The notes: generated from the sequence alone by a model not told the origin. A DNA stretch of 64,000 nt from Leptospira semungkisensis (GCF_004770055.1 NZ_RQEP01000005.1:1116001-1180000), one strand, 5' to 3'. Shown: positions 26,332-36,809, counted from the first letter of the stretch. Translations and numbers: made by a program.

Positions 26332-26895
26332 ATGAAGCTAATTGTCGGACTGGGTAATCCCGGAGACAAATACAATAATAACCGATCTAATATCGGCTTC
26401 AAGATTCTAGACGTTATTGCAAATAACATTAACGTAGAGATCAAAACGAAGAAGAAGAAATCTCTGATCGGAAGAGGAGACTTCGAAGGCGAAGAGGTTG
26501 TATTACTCAAACCTCAAACTTTCAGTGACCTCTCCGGAGAGTCCGTATTGTACATTGCTTCCTTCCTGAAAATTCAGGTTCAGGATATTCTTGTAATTCA
26601 CGAAGATTGGACCTTGCCCTTGGGAAAAATCGTAGTGGATAAGGGAGCAAATGGAAACGAGAATCCGGGAGTTAAATCCGTTGTTCAGTCCTTGCGTTCT
26701 CCGAATTTCGTCCGTATTAGGATCGGAATCGGTAACGATCATTTCGACGGATCTAACTTGGATAGTTTCTTAAAAGAGGATTTCCAACCTTTGGAAAACC
26801 TAAGTCTGATTCAGATCATCAACGACGCCGAGGCTGCAATTCGTTCAATCAGTCTTGGTGATATCGAAGATGTGATCGAAAAATACAGACTTTAA
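26332..26895 (+). CDS. pth: Peptidyl-tRNA hydrolase family protein, altered active site
   Basis: 187 residues, normal length and in the expected place after rplY. The N-terminal motif LIVGLGNPGDKY is intact. The catalytic residues known from E. coli Pth are changed. The His of xRHNxG is Ser19 (NNRSNIGF), the Asn of TxMNLSG is Asp66 (TFSDLSG), the Asp of HDELDLPxG is Glu91 (HEDWTLPLG), and the GGHGGHNG loop is GANGNENPG with no His. Pth normally recycles peptidyl-tRNA. This copy may be inactive or have a new role; a second Pth would then be needed elsewhere. Confidence 0.8.
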   Translation: MKLIVGLGNPGDKYNNNRSNIGFKILDVIANNINVEIKTKKKKSLIGRGDFEGEEVVLLKPQTFSDLSGESVLYIASFLKIQVQDILVIHEDWTLPLGKIVVDKGANGNENPGVKSVVQSLRSPNFVRIRIGIGNDHFDGSNLDSFLKEDFQPLENLSLIQIINDAEAAIRSISLGDIEDVIEKYRL

Positions 26896-26908
26896 ACCAG
26901 CGTCGAAT

Positions 26909-26941
26909 GCCGCGACCGTTCGGTCTGCGGCTTATTCTTTT
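26909..26941 (+). terminator. Intrinsic terminator after pth
   Basis: GCCGC-GACC-GTTC-GGTC-T-GCGGC with one bulged T, followed by a T-rich tail TTATTCTTTT. It lies 14 bases after the stop codon and closes the ispE-to-pth block. Confidence 0.75.
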
Positions 26942-27136
26942 GAATTCCTTCCCTGAACGAAAACTCCTTTACTTTTCGGGAAAAAAAGGGACTCTGAATA
27001 TGGGGAACTTTTTTACCAAAATCGGTTTCCAAAGCTATATCGATTCCGGTGGGCGCGGAAAGTTTTGATTACCTTCCGAGTCTAAGATATGGGAAGAAAG
27101 CGGCTCCGAAAGAGATGCGGAGTTTGGGAGTAATAT

Positions 27137-29113
27137 ATGAATAACAATAATAAAGGTCTGAGATTACTGATCCTTTTCATTTTGGTGATCTTAGGCGTAT
27201 CGTTCTTTTCCACTCAAATAAAGGATATTTGGGGAAGAAATCCGGAAGTCATTCCGTTCTCCCAGTTCATGAGTATGTTGGAGCCGGATGGGGCTTCCAA
27301 ACCTAAAGGCAAATTGATCAAGATAAAAGACTCCAAGTTTCCTGGCTGCGATAAGCTAGTGATGGAAGGAGACCTGATCAAAGGTTGCTACGAGCCTTTC
27401 GAGGGAGAGATCAAGATCCCTGTTCGTTTCGAGACCAAAGTGGCTCCTATCGACAAGGACTTCCTTTCTTCATTAAGAAGAACGAATATAGATTTCGAAG
27501 TAGTTTCCGTTGAGAACGGACACGGATTCGGAATGCTGAGTTCCTTCCTTCTCGTAGGTGTAATCGGTATTTTCATATTTTACTTTTTCATTATGCGTCA
27601 GGTCCAGTCTACCGGCAATAAGGCTTTCTCTTTCGGTAAGTCCAAAGCCAAGATGACTGTGGATCCTAAGGTCAAGGTCAGCTTTGCAGACGTTGCAGGC
27701 TGCGAAGAAGCTAAGACCGAGCTCGTAGAGATCATCGAATTCTTAAAAGATCCTAAGAAATTCCAAGCAATGGGAGCTCGGATCCCAACAGGAGTTTTAT
27801 TAGTAGGTCCTCCAGGAACAGGTAAGACCCTTCTTGCAAGAGCAGTTGCGGGAGAGGCAGGAGTTCCATTCTTCAGTATCTCCGGCTCCGACTTCGTAGA
27901 AATGTTCGTGGGTGTGGGAGCTTCTCGTGTTCGTGACTTATTCGAACAAGGTAAGAAGAATTCTCCTTGTATCATCTTCATCGACGAGATCGACGCAGTA
28001 GGTAGACTGAGAGGCGCCGGATGGGGCGGGGGTCATGACGAGAGAGAGCAGACACTGAACCAAATGCTCGTTGAGATGGACGGATTCGAGAAGAACGAAG
28101 GCGTGATCGTAATGGCTGCGACAAACCGCGCAGACGTTTTGGATCCAGCTCTTCTCAGACCGGGACGTTTTGACCGACAAGTTATCGTAGATCTTCCTGA
28201 CCTGAACGGAAGAGAGCAGATCCTGAAAGTTCACTCCAGAAAAGTTCCTTTAACTAGCGATATTTCTTTGAACTCAATTGCGAGAGGAACCCCTGGATTT
28301 ACCGGTGCTGATCTTTCCAACCTGATCAATGAGGCAGCTTTACTTGCGGCTCGTAAGAATAAGAAACGAGTCACTCAAGAAGAATTGGAAGAGGCACGTG
28401 ACAAGGTCATGATGGGGCCGGAGCGTAGATCCTTCTTCATTTCCGAAAAGGAAAAAGAGGTCATCGCATTTCACGAAGCAGGTCACGCTATTCTTGGAAC
28501 CTTACTCGCTTATACCGAGCCTGTGCATAAGGTGACCATCATTCCTAGAGGAAGAGCGTTAGGTCTGACTCAATCTCTTCCTACAGAAGACAAGCATATT
28601 CATACTAAGGCATACTGGTTGGATCAAATCGTGGTCTGTATGGGAGGATTCATCGCAGAAGAATATAAGTTCAAGATGACTTCTACCGGATCCAGCAATG
28701 ATATCCAGCAAGCCACCAATATCGCGAGAAGAATGGTTTGTGATTGGGGAATGTCCGAAAAACTCGGAACGATCAATTACGGAAGCGGCCATGAGAGTCC
28801 ATTCCTCGGAAGAGACATGGGCCAAAGCAATAAGGCTTATAGCGAAGAATTTGCTGCAATGATCGACAAAGAGATCAGAGATATCGTTCTGACTTGCTTG
28901 AATAAAGGAAGAGAACTGGTCCGTAAGAACTCTGCAAAGTTCGAGAATCTGGCAAAAGCGCTTCTTGCTAAGGAAACCGTTTCTCACGACGAATTGATGG
29001 CGATCGTTCATCCTGCGAACGAGGAACCTAAGAAAAAGACTGAGAGATCTACTAAGAAAGAAAAAGGCGGAGAAATGCCTGGCAAACCCGCTTATTCTAC
29101 TGGAGTAGAATGA
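27137..29113 (+). CDS. ftsH: ATP-dependent zinc metalloprotease FtsH
   Basis: 658 residues. A first membrane helix lies at about 8-25, a periplasmic segment follows, and the second helix is at about 137-155. The AAA+ module has Walker A GPPGTGKT at 224-231, then [11 protein letters not shown] and the second region of homology ending RPGRFDRQV. The zinc site HEAGH is at 446-450. It degrades membrane and regulatory proteins. The 241 bases upstream hold its promoter. It overlaps the following EVE gene by four bases (ATGA). Confidence 0.97.
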   Translation: MNNNNKGLRLLILFILVILGVSFFSTQIKDIWGRNPEVIPFSQFMSMLEPDGASKPKGKLIKIKDSKFPGCDKLVMEGDLIKGCYEPFEGEIKIPVRFETKVAPIDKDFLSSLRRTNIDFEVVSVENGHGFGMLSSFLLVGVIGIFIFYFFIMRQVQSTGNKAFSFGKSKAKMTVDPKVKVSFADVAGCEEAKTELVEIIEFLKDPKKFQAMGARIPTGVLLVGPPGTGKTLLARAVAGEAGVPFFSISGSDFVEMFVGVGASRVRDLFEQGKKNSPCIIFIDEIDAVGRLRGAGWGGGHDEREQTLNQMLVEMDGFEKNEGVIVMAATNRADVLDPALLRPGRFDRQVIVDLPDLNGREQILKVHSRKVPLTSDISLNSIARGTPGFTGADLSNLINEAALLAARKNKKRVTQEELEEARDKVMMGPERRSFFISEKEKEVIAFHEAGHAILGTLLAYTEPVHKVTIIPRGRALGLTQSLPTEDKHIHTKAYWLDQIVVCMGGFIAEEYKFKMTSTGSSNDIQQATNIARRMVCDWGMSEKLGTINYGSGHESPFLGRDMGQSNKAYSEEFAAMIDKEIRDIVLTCLNKGRELVRKNSAKFENLAKALLAKETVSHDELMAIVHPANEEPKKKTERSTKKEKGGEMPGKPAYSTGVE

Positions 29114-29589
29114 AATATTGGCTTTTTAAAACAGAGCCCGATGTTTTTTCCATTGATACTTTGAAATCCGCCCCGGGGAAGACGGCTCCCTGGGAAGGGG
29201 TTCGGAATTATCAGGCAAGAAATTACTTAAGAGATGAGGTCAAGAAAAATGACCTCATTTTATTCTACCATAGTAGCTGTAAACCTCCCCATTTGGCAGG
29301 GATTGCAGTAGTCGCCAAGGAAGGTTATCCGGACCATTTCGCCTTCGATAAGAAACATAAGTATTTCGATCCTAAGAGTAAGCCTGAAAAACCGACCTGG
29401 TTCATGGTAGATGTGAAATTTAAGGAAAAATTTTCTCGCCCAATTTCACTAGAAGAATTAAGATCCCACGGGCAACTAGAAGGAATGGTGCTTTTGCAAC
29501 CCGGTGGTCGTCTTTCAATCCAACCGGTGAGTGAAAAACATTTCAAATATATCTGCGAATTAACCGGGGCCAAGATACTTCCCGGTTAG
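29110..29589 (+). CDS. EVE-domain protein
   Basis: 159 residues covering one EVE domain (PUA-like fold): [45 protein letters not shown] and [16 protein letters not shown] proteins are thought to bind modified bases in RNA or DNA. The ATG overlaps the ftsH stop codon, so the two are translated together. Confidence 0.9.
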   Translation: MKYWLFKTEPDVFSIDTLKSAPGKTAPWEGVRNYQARNYLRDEVKKNDLILFYHSSCKPPHLAGIAVVAKEGYPDHFAFDKKHKYFDPKSKPEKPTWFMVDVKFKEKFSRPISLEELRSHGQLEGMVLLQPGGRLSIQPVSEKHFKYICELTGAKILPG

Positions 29590-29600
29590 GGAGATTTTTG

Positions 29601-31625
29601 GTGAATTCTTTCCGGAAAATTCGGAATTCAATATCCATTCTTCTGGTACTGGCCCTTCCTCTAGGCTCATTGTTCTCGGAGGAAGTTCCTCCTGTATTTC
29701 CGATTACTGGAAGTATGTTCGGAGTTCCTCTGAACAAGTATATGTTGCTCCGTACTGCATTGCCTGGAGAGAAGAAAACTCTGGGAGATCTGCAGGAAGG
29801 AACCTGGGAGCGTATTCCCAAAGACAGTCTTTCTCTTAGCTTTACAGATAACGAATTCTTTGTGCGATTTAAAGTCCAGTCTCCTCCCAAAGAGGGAACT
29901 ATTTCTTGGTATTTCGTTTTGAACAATCCGGGAATGGAGAATCTCACTGTGTACAAGAAAACGTACAAGGCCGAAGGTATCGTTTGGGCCGAGCTTTCTA
30001 GAGATCTCAGAATGTCTTATATCCAACAGGCTTTTTTGATAGAGACTCCTCCGAATCGGGAGGAAGAATTTCTAGTCTCCGCTTCTAGCAGAAGATCTGT
30101 TGTCTTTAATTTTCAGGCCTGGGCGCCCAAGGAGTTTGCTGCGCATATCCAGATGGAGAATCTTCTCTTGGGAGTATTCTTCGGTGCGATCGGGATCATG
30201 CTGGTTTATAATATCTTTCTCGCTTTCGTAGTGAAGGATTCCAGTTATTTCTTTTACGTTTTTTATCTGTTATTCTACGCTCTCTGGCAACTTTCAGTAA
30301 CCGGGATCGGATCCCAATATTTGGTGCAAACGAGCGCAACTTCTTGGAATGATTATCTGACCGGATTTGCATTCTTGTCAGTGGCATTTTCTCTTTTGTT
30401 CACCAGATCCTTTCTTCATATGGAAAGGGAGACCGGCTGGAAGAATTCAGCTTTTCTAATATTATCTGCCTTTGCGTTCTTAGGTTTCTTTGCGTCTCTC
30501 TTCATGGGAATTTACGGGATCATGATACGGGCAGTGTCTTGGTATCCTTTCCTGGCTGCTGTCTTGGTCGTATATGCGGCGGCTCTTAGATTGAGGAAGG
30601 GCTATCGCCCTGCTAGATATTTTCTTTTAGCCTGGTCGGTTTTGATCATCTCTGTTCTAATCACTTCTCTTAGGAATCTATCCTGGATTCCTGACACGTA
30701 CGTGACTCATTGGTCTGCTCAATTCGGTTCCTTAGTGGAGATGACTCTTCTTTCTTTTGCGCTTGCTGATAGGATCAAAACCTTAGAGAAGGATTCTCTT
30801 CAGGCGAGGTTGGAGAATTACGACAACCTTCTAAAGTTAACCGAAATCGAACAAGAATTGAAGATTGCTCGGGAACTGCAGGAGTCCATTCTTCCGGATC
30901 GGGTTCCGGAAGTTAAAAATTTAAAGCTCTCTGTCAGGAGCGAATTTGCAAGTTCCGTCGGTGGAGACTTCTACGATTTCCAATATTTGGAGAGCGGCAA
31001 ACTAGGAATTTTTCTATCCGACGTTTCGGGTCATGGGGTTCCTGCAGCGATCATTTCTTCCATGGTGAAGTTGGCGTTTTCGATCGAGTCCAGAAAGAAT
31101 GAGGATCCGGCAGAGGTTCTACGTAGCATCAACCGTTCTTTAAGCGGGAAATACGGAAAACATTTCATCACTGCTGCCTATCTCTTGGTGGATGTGGAAA
31201 CCGGAAATGTGGCCTATTCGAATGCGGGGCATCCTCCGATCGTTGCAGTCTCCAGAAGTTCTGGAGAGACCAAGGAAGTTTATTTGCCCGGTTGGATCAT
31301 GGGCATGGATCCGAATCTAAAGAACTCTGTAGTGAATTTTGAAATGAAACCTGGGGATAGGCTGATCATTTATACGGACGGGATCACCGAGGCCAGAAGT
31401 CCTTCGGGAGAGATCTTCGGTTTTCAAAGATTCTATAAATTACTCGGTGATCATATGGCGATCTCGGGCGGGGAATTGGCAGAGACCTTATTCTCTACCG
31501 TGAGAGCATTTACCGGAAACCGAAAACATTTTGAAGATGATATAACGTTACTCATCTTGGATTATCTTCCGGTTCCCGATGATAGGGGAAAATTGGAAGT
31601 TACTTCGAAGCTTTCAAAAAACTAA
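29601..31625 (+). CDS. 7TMR-DISM sensor with SpoIIE/PP2C phosphatase domain
   Basis: 674 residues from the GTG that follows GGGAGA; an in-frame TTG lies one codon earlier. A signal segment is followed by a periplasmic beta domain (7TMR-DISMED2-like, about 35-180), seven membrane helices (about 185-385), a short coiled coil (LENYDNLLKLTEIEQELKIA), and a SpoIIE-type phosphatase with GGDFYDF, SDVSGHGVPAAII, NAGHPPI, YTDGITEAR and EDDITLLIL. Such proteins turn an outside signal into Ser dephosphorylation of an anti-anti-sigma factor. No such partner gene is adjacent. Its 3' end overlaps the cytochrome gene by 26 bases. Confidence 0.9.
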   Translation: MNSFRKIRNSISILLVLALPLGSLFSEEVPPVFPITGSMFGVPLNKYMLLRTALPGEKKTLGDLQEGTWERIPKDSLSLSFTDNEFFVRFKVQSPPKEGTISWYFVLNNPGMENLTVYKKTYKAEGIVWAELSRDLRMSYIQQAFLIETPPNREEEFLVSASSRRSVVFNFQAWAPKEFAAHIQMENLLLGVFFGAIGIMLVYNIFLAFVVKDSSYFFYVFYLLFYALWQLSVTGIGSQYLVQTSATSWNDYLTGFAFLSVAFSLLFTRSFLHMERETGWKNSAFLILSAFAFLGFFASLFMGIYGIMIRAVSWYPFLAAVLVVYAAALRLRKGYRPARYFLLAWSVLIISVLITSLRNLSWIPDTYVTHWSAQFGSLVEMTLLSFALADRIKTLEKDSLQARLENYDNLLKLTEIEQELKIARELQESILPDRVPEVKNLKLSVRSEFASSVGGDFYDFQYLESGKLGIFLSDVSGHGVPAAIISSMVKLAFSIESRKNEDPAEVLRSINRSLSGKYGKHFITAAYLLVDVETGNVAYSNAGHPPIVAVSRSSGETKEVYLPGWIMGMDPNLKNSVVNFEMKPGDRLIIYTDGITEARSPSGEIFGFQRFYKLLGDHMAISGGELAETLFSTVRAFTGNRKHFEDDITLLILDYLPVPDDRGKLEVTSKLSKN

Positions 31626-31977
31626 TCAGTTCGTTCGATACTTGGATCGGGCGTTTTCTGTAGCTCTTCTTGTATTCTTTCTTATACTCTTTATGACAGT
31701 TTTTGCAGGAGGATTCGAGGTCTCCGCTTGCTAGGGCCGCGTCGGTAATCTCTTTCCATTTTGCCTTTTGATCGTCCAAAGCATAGTTTGGAACTTCTTT
31801 TAGGATCCTTTCTAAGGCGGCTTTATCACCTTTCTTGGCTTTTTTAGAAGCAGGCTTGGTATAATCTTCCATAAAATCGTGGAGAGTGGTTTCGGTAGTT
31901 GCAGTTTGCGCAAAAGAAACTCCGAAGCTAGTAAGCAGAATGAGACTTGCTAGAATGTATCCTAAGGCACGGTTCAT
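31600..31977 (-). CDS. Small exported c-type cytochrome-like protein
   Basis: 125 residues. A signal peptide (ALGYILASLILLTSFGVSFAQ) is followed by a helical, Lys-rich mature part with one heme-attachment motif, CKNCH, in SSCKNCHKEYKKEY close to the C-terminus. The position of the motif and the helical pattern recall cytochrome c' / c-556, in which the heme site is C-terminal. It is probably periplasmic; an electron-transfer or gas-binding role is inference. The 3' end overlaps the PP2C gene by 26 bases on the other strand. Confidence 0.8.
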   Translation of the reverse strand: MNRALGYILASLILLTSFGVSFAQTATTETTLHDFMEDYTKPASKKAKKGDKAALERILKEVPNYALDDQKAKWKEITDAALASGDLESSCKNCHKEYKKEYKKSYRKRPIQVSNELISFLKASK

Positions 31978-32124
31978 TTTTTAAAGACCTCTTTTTTCCC
32001 AATTCTTCGTCAGTTTGAACCTATGAAAAGTTCTTTCTCTGATTTTTCTGAGATACGTTCTGAAAGGAAAAGTAATATAGATCGGATTTTTGTGGAACTT
32101 ATCTTGAATGGTAAGTTTGAAAAA

Positions 32125-33624
32125 TTAATCCAAGAGGCGGTTCCATTCTTGGTCGTAGTATCGGACTAGACTTTGATTGTCCAAACGATTCGGTTCCACC
32201 GGAACCTTGGACATGTCTTCTGGAAAATCGGATAAGGACTTCAGTTCCATTTCATTCAAAAACTTTAATCCATCTGGTAAGTTCTTGCGATAGGCAGGAA
32301 GCTTTTCCAATCCTCCCATAACAAATCCCCATTCTCCAAAGGAAGGCACGTATACATGCAATGCCTTGGTGGAGAAACCTGCCTCTCTTAATGTCGCTTC
32401 CACACACCAGAAGGACATTCTGGCAAATAGTGGGGAAGTGGACTGTATCTCTACGATGGAGAAACGGTTTAATCTTCTCTTCAAACTTCTGTAAAAGGCG
32501 GTGCTGTACAATTTTCCGATCGAGAAATTGCTCGGATCGGGAAAATCTATGAGTACCACGTCGAATACAGAATCCGACTCATCCAGCCAAAGGAATGCAT
32601 CCGCATTCTGTACTTTTACTTTAGGATTCTTTAAACTAGATCCGTTGATCTGGCTTAGAATAGGTTGTTCGGAGAAGATGCGAGTCATTTCCGGATCCAA
32701 ATCCACGAGAGTAATGCTCTCTACACCTGGATGTTTTAGTATCTCCCTTACTGCCAGACCATCACCTCCGCCCAAAACAAGGATCCGTTTCGGGTTCGGA
32801 TGAGAAAGAAGGGCAGGATGCACTAGAGTTTCATGATATCTATATTCGTCTCTTGAACTGAACTGTAGATGCCCATTCAAGAATAAGCGCAGTTCACTCT
32901 TATATTTGGTGACTACGATCTTTTGAAAATTTGTCTGCTTGGAATAAATGATCTCATCCGAAAAAAGATTTTCCTCGCTATAGAATGTGATCATTTCGGA
33001 GAATGCAAAGCCTAAGCCTAATAAGGTTAGCACCAAGGCAGATTTCGCTCTTAATAGATTTTTCTGTCTATCCGTTATAGGCAAAACGAAGGTTCCCCAA
33101 AGGGCGGTTCCTGCATTTAAGAGCCCAAAAAATAGAGAAGTCCGTACCATCCCCAACTTAGGCGCGAAGAAAATAGGAAAAGCGAGAGATGCCAGTAAAG
33201 CTCCTGCATAATCCAAGCTTAACACCTTGGAAACCATATCACGAAATCCTAATTTGTTCTTTAGGATACGGAGTAAAAGAGGGATCTCCATTCCCACTAA
33301 AGTTCCTACCGCGACCACAAGTGTGAATAACGGGATTTGGAAGATCCTGGTCTGACCGAAGCTTAAAAATAAAATGGCCGCGCTAAAGCCGCCCAATAAT
33401 CCTAAGGCAAGTTCCACATCCAGGAATTTGGCGATAAGATCTTCCAACAGATAACGGGAAAGCCAGCTTCCTATTCCCATCGAGAATAGATAAACACCGA
33501 TCACGAGCGAGAACTGTGTGACAGTTTCTCCTAATAAGTAACTCGCAACGGTCCCCGCGAGCAACTCATACACTAAACCACAAGAAGAAAGAATTAGGAC
33601 GGAAACGAGTAAGGCTCTCTGCAG
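32125..33624 (-). CDS. Membrane-anchored spermidine synthase-like protein (CTG start)
   Basis: About 499 residues. The N-terminal about 200 contain six or seven membrane helices; the C-terminal part is a spermidine-synthase-type SAM-binding domain ([46 protein letters not shown]). An ORF opening at the GTG at 33573 would cut off the first helix. Upstream, in frame, the only good candidate is CTG at 33622-33624, eight bases after GGGAGGA, giving the expected opening [20 protein letters not shown]. The stop codon of the small upstream gene is one base before this CTG, so translation is probably coupled. Polyamine product is inference. Confidence 0.8.
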   Translation of the reverse strand: MQRALLVSVLILSSCGLVYELLAGTVASYLLGETVTQFSLVIGVYLFSMGIGSWLSRYLLEDLIAKFLDVELALGLLGGFSAAILFLSFGQTRIFQIPLFTLVVAVGTLVGMEIPLLLRILKNKLGFRDMVSKVLSLDYAGALLASLAFPIFFAPKLGMVRTSLFFGLLNAGTALWGTFVLPITDRQKNLLRAKSALVLTLLGLGFAFSEMITFYSEENLFSDEIIYSKQTNFQKIVVTKYKSELRLFLNGHLQFSSRDEYRYHETLVHPALLSHPNPKRILVLGGGDGLAVREILKHPGVESITLVDLDPEMTRIFSEQPILSQINGSSLKNPKVKVQNADAFLWLDESDSVFDVVLIDFPDPSNFSIGKLYSTAFYRSLKRRLNRFSIVEIQSTSPLFARMSFWCVEATLREAGFSTKALHVYVPSFGEWGFVMGGLEKLPAYRKNLPDGLKFLNEMELKSLSDFPEDMSKVPVEPNRLDNQSLVRYYDQEWNRLLD

Positions 33625-33625
33625 T

Positions 33626-33823
33626 TTATTTTCCTCCCGGAAAATTCCGAGTGAACCAGGCGTAATGAGAGCGATAGATCCCTGGATTCTGCCTTACGGT
33701 TTTTGGGACCTGATTGATCTCTTCGAATTCGTCCGAAGCTCCTCCGAGTCTGTAATTTGCAAAGAAACCGAAGCCCATGCTTGCAGCAAAGATCGGATAA
33801 ACTAACGCTTTTAAAAAATTCAT
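33626..33823 (-). CDS. Small membrane-associated protein in the spermidine-synthase operon
   Basis: 65 residues. One hydrophobic helix ([18 protein letters not shown]) is followed by a polar tail ending in [10 protein letters not shown]. The stop TAA is separated by one base from the CTG start of the spermidine-synthase-like gene, and the last codons (CCG GGA GGA) supply that gene's ribosome binding site. It follows the DUF4178 gene by 12 bases. The family is not recognised. In other bacteria a small membrane protein (DUF350 or similar) is often found here. Confidence 0.7.
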   Translation of the reverse strand: MNFLKALVYPIFAASMGFGFFANYRLGGASDEFEEINQVPKTVRQNPGIYRSHYAWFTRNFPGGK

Positions 33824-33835
33824 CTGAATGCCTCT

Positions 33836-35815
33836 TTATTCCCGCCTGGACTCGAATAGATAACTTCTGAAATATGTGTAGATCAATGGAAGCCATAAAA
33901 GGATCGAAAATAGGAAGAATGGAGCAGAACTCATTACATCCCTGAGCACAGTAACCTTATATTCGGATCCGGTTCCAGGAAGGTAATCCGACTGACTTTC
34001 CAGTCTGAGATAATATTTGCCTGGAGGAATTTCGGCTAACGCTTTTGAATCGGATTTGGAGCCTTCTGACCAGGATTCTCCATCGTCCACACCGTGATAA
34101 TAGCTGGTTTCCATTCCTATATCGTATGCGGTGTCTGTGTCCGCGTTGATCAACGCGGTAGAAAAATACAAATATCGATTGTCCAGATTCGGAGCTTCGA
34201 TCTGGATCTCCACATTCTCGGAAGGATCTCCAGGAATCTCGAATACGTCAGTCACAAAAGAATTATCTCTAAAGCTTGGGGTTCCTATATCCGTGTTCTG
34301 AGCAGAGGTTTGGGTATAGTTAAAAGATCCCTTGAATACTGTTTGGTTTTTGGCTTTAACGCAACCATGAATCTGAACGATCAGAAAGAGAGCGGTTAGG
34401 GCGAGTGCTACCCAGAAGTTACGTTTGAAACGGATCTTGAACGGATTCGGCTCGCAGACTCCTACTACTTCCGGTTTTTGTAATGTAGAAGCCACATCCA
34501 AAGGAAGTGATTTTCTCATCACATCGAAAGGAATGAACGTGCCCTTGGACCAGAAGATCTCTTGGCTTGTCTTTTCGGAAGATATCATATTCGGAGGAGC
34601 GATATAATCCTCAATCTCCGCTTTTTCTCCCGCGCTTACCTTCCAATAAAATTCTCCTAAGGCAAGATCCGTTTTAGAATCGGAGGAGCTAAACCATTTG
34701 TATGCCTTTTTATCGAAAACTCGTTTTAATCCTGCTGCCCATTTAGGAACTCCGGGCAGCGGTTCGAAGTAAGTCCAATTGTCCGCATTCTCGTTCAACC
34801 AAGAGTAACCACCTTGGTATCTGAGCAAATAATCCGTCCAAGTATAGGTATCTCCGTCTACTTCAGTAGATTTTTTTAATACACCAATAACTTGTGATTC
34901 GGGCAATTTAGGAAGTTTTATCTTGGTCCCAAGTGGAAGCTTGACATCCTTTTTGGAAATATCCTCGAACTTGGATATGATCTTTAGCTCCTCATTCTCT
35001 GCGTCCATCACTGTTCCGCAATATTCGCAGGCGATCGATTTGGAGAAGCCGGGGCTCAACTGATTGAGTGAAGCCCCGCAACCCAAACACTGTAGAGACT
35101 TTGCAGGAATGGGAGTTTGGTTATAGGCGACTTCTTCTTGTCGTATATTCGTTAAATGTAATTCTTCTAAAGTTGCAAACGTACCGGAAAAAAATAAGGC
35201 AGGACTATCCGAATAATCCAAAGTACCGAACAAGCCGTCCTCATTTGCAAGATCGAGAAGAGGAGCAGTATATCCAGTCTCGAAGCTAAGAGGAAGTTCT
35301 CCTTCTCCACCTACGCAGGTGGCGGTCATGACTTCTTTTAGGGTCCAGTCTTTATCTAAGGTGAAGGTATCGCCTGGTCTGATCCTTTCTTTTCGGTTTC
35401 CTTCCGAGGTTGTGCTATAAACTCGAATCTCCCCAGAATCCTCGGTCTCAAGTAGAGGGAGTTTTTCATGGTCAACTCCGGTTTCTATCTTTGTATAATA
35501 ATAACTGCCTTGGGCCTCGCCTAGCCAAGCAGAGGATCCGTCTCCTTCTGCCACATGCCACTCGTTCCAAAATCCCAATTCGAATCTTAATTGGATCCGA
35601 CCTAAAACTCTGAAATGCCTTCCTTTATAATCACCCTCGGTTCCGATCTGAACGATGGAATGATCGTCGGAGAGTTCTCCGGCAAGGCCGATCTTCTCTA
35701 AAGCAACGTCTTTCTTTACGGATAGGGTTTTGCAACTCGAACAGACGGCGTACACAGACGCTTTGTTCTCTATAGGGACGGGGGCTCCGCAGTTGGGGCA
35801 ACTTAGTTCCGGCAC
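33836..35815 (-). CDS. DUF4178 protein with zinc ribbons and C-terminal membrane helices
   Basis: 659 residues. It opens with a zinc ribbon (LSCPNCGAPVPI and VCSSCKTLS), then a DUF4178-like barrel (about 55-135: GDYKGRHFRVLGRIQLRFE and NEWHVAEGDG). A second zinc ribbon follows (LQCLGCGASL and CEYCGTVMD), then a second DUF4178-like unit (about 300-365: VIGVLKKSTEVDGDTYTW and GYSWLNENADNW). A membrane helix lies near 470, an extracytoplasmic beta domain follows, and a last helix is at about 630-650. DUF4178 proteins accompany membrane spermidine synthases in many bacteria, as here. The role is unknown. Confidence 0.78.
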   Translation of the reverse strand: MPELSCPNCGAPVPIENKASVYAVCSSCKTLSVKKDVALEKIGLAGELSDDHSIVQIGTEGDYKGRHFRVLGRIQLRFELGFWNEWHVAEGDGSSAWLGEAQGSYYYTKIETGVDHEKLPLLETEDSGEIRVYSTTSEGNRKERIRPGDTFTLDKDWTLKEVMTATCVGGEGELPLSFETGYTAPLLDLANEDGLFGTLDYSDSPALFFSGTFATLEELHLTNIRQEEVAYNQTPIPAKSLQCLGCGASLNQLSPGFSKSIACEYCGTVMDAENEELKIISKFEDISKKDVKLPLGTKIKLPKLPESQVIGVLKKSTEVDGDTYTWTDYLLRYQGGYSWLNENADNWTYFEPLPGVPKWAAGLKRVFDKKAYKWFSSSDSKTDLALGEFYWKVSAGEKAEIEDYIAPPNMISSEKTSQEIFWSKGTFIPFDVMRKSLPLDVASTLQKPEVVGVCEPNPFKIRFKRNFWVALALTALFLIVQIHGCVKAKNQTVFKGSFNYTQTSAQNTDIGTPSFRDNSFVTDVFEIPGDPSENVEIQIEAPNLDNRYLYFSTALINADTDTAYDIGMETSYYHGVDDGESWSEGSKSDSKALAEIPPGKYYLRLESQSDYLPGTGSEYKVTVLRDVMSSAPFFLFSILLWLPLIYTYFRSYLFESRRE

Positions 35816-35890
35816 AAAGAAAGGGGATATCTTCGTTCCCTTACTCTGTCAATCCTGCTTTTGCTCGCTGATAAAGAAATTTCCTAAAAT

Positions 35891-36733
35891 CTATTGAGCA
35901 GTCATGGAGCGTTTCGCCAATCTTCTCGCACGATCGGACGCGGGATCTATATCTCCTAGAGCCTTTTCCAATTCCTGTAAACCCGGATTCTGCCAGGTGG
36001 ACTCGTACAGATTCTCCGCGTTATAGATATTGAAATGATTATCGAAATGTATCTTAGCATAATGATCGGATTTGGAGAACATCGCCCTATTGATCTCATT
36101 ATAAATCTCTTCGAACTCCGAGCTTTGCAGATCCGGTTCGAAATCGGAGAGGAATTTTAAAGAAAGAAGAGTGACGTACTCTCTGGATTGCTTGAGCAAT
36201 TTCAGAGATTCATAAAGATACTGGGTCTTGATCCCAGGTAGATAGGGACGACTGTTTAAGGCGATGATCTTTTTCTGGTTGGAGGCCCCGTATTCTCGGT
36301 AACCCATCTCTAGATGATGTCTTGCTTCTGCATCCTGCGTCCTAAGCGCATACTTTGCAAGAAAGTCCAATTCTCTTCGAACCACCATGCCAGAAGATTC
36401 AACGATGTTAGAATACAGGATTACCAGCAGCCTTTGGGTTTGTCTCATCTCATCGTAAGAATGGCCTAGATCGAATTGAAGATATAATGTGAAGGTCTCG
36501 ATATGATGTTGAAGACATCTGCGATAGAGTGCTTTGTCCTCTTCGGTCCCATAATTTGAGATCGTGCTATTGATCGCCTTGAGATGAAATTCGTTTTGCT
36601 TTAAGCCTCTTTCTACACGGATGAGAGCAGTGGCTCTATTACTGTCCAGGTCTGCTCGAATAATCCCACTCGGAGAAACAAAGAAGACCGACAGAATTGC
36701 GGCATATAAATAGATCTTTATTGATCCCCTCAT
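35891..36733 (-). CDS. Exported helical protein of unknown function
   Basis: 280 residues with a signal peptide ([21 protein letters not shown]) and an all-helical mature part rich in charged residues and Tyr. Helical pairs such as [20 protein letters not shown] suggest a tetratricopeptide-like or coiled arrangement, but no clear repeat is visible. It may be periplasmic. It sits between the DUF4178 gene and the copper ATPase on the same strand with gaps of 75 bases on each side. Function is not assigned. Confidence 0.65.
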   Translation of the reverse strand: MRGSIKIYLYAAILSVFFVSPSGIIRADLDSNRATALIRVERGLKQNEFHLKAINSTISNYGTEEDKALYRRCLQHHIETFTLYLQFDLGHSYDEMRQTQRLLVILYSNIVESSGMVVRRELDFLAKYALRTQDAEARHHLEMGYREYGASNQKKIIALNSRPYLPGIKTQYLYESLKLLKQSREYVTLLSLKFLSDFEPDLQSSEFEEIYNEINRAMFSKSDHYAKIHFDNHFNIYNAENLYESTWQNPGLQELEKALGDIDPASDRARRLAKRSMTAQ

Positions 36734-36809
36734 ATAAGGATTTTCGGAAATCTTAGGGGTCCAAATTGAACCCCATTATAAGATAAAATTAACTAGACTT
36801 TTTTGGTTC

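Noticed and set aside
33594..33896. A 100-residue minus-strand frame across the small-protein gene.
   Set aside because: It is out of frame with the 65-residue gene, which has proper spacing and coupling; this frame has an Arg/Ser-rich composition typical of shadow frames.
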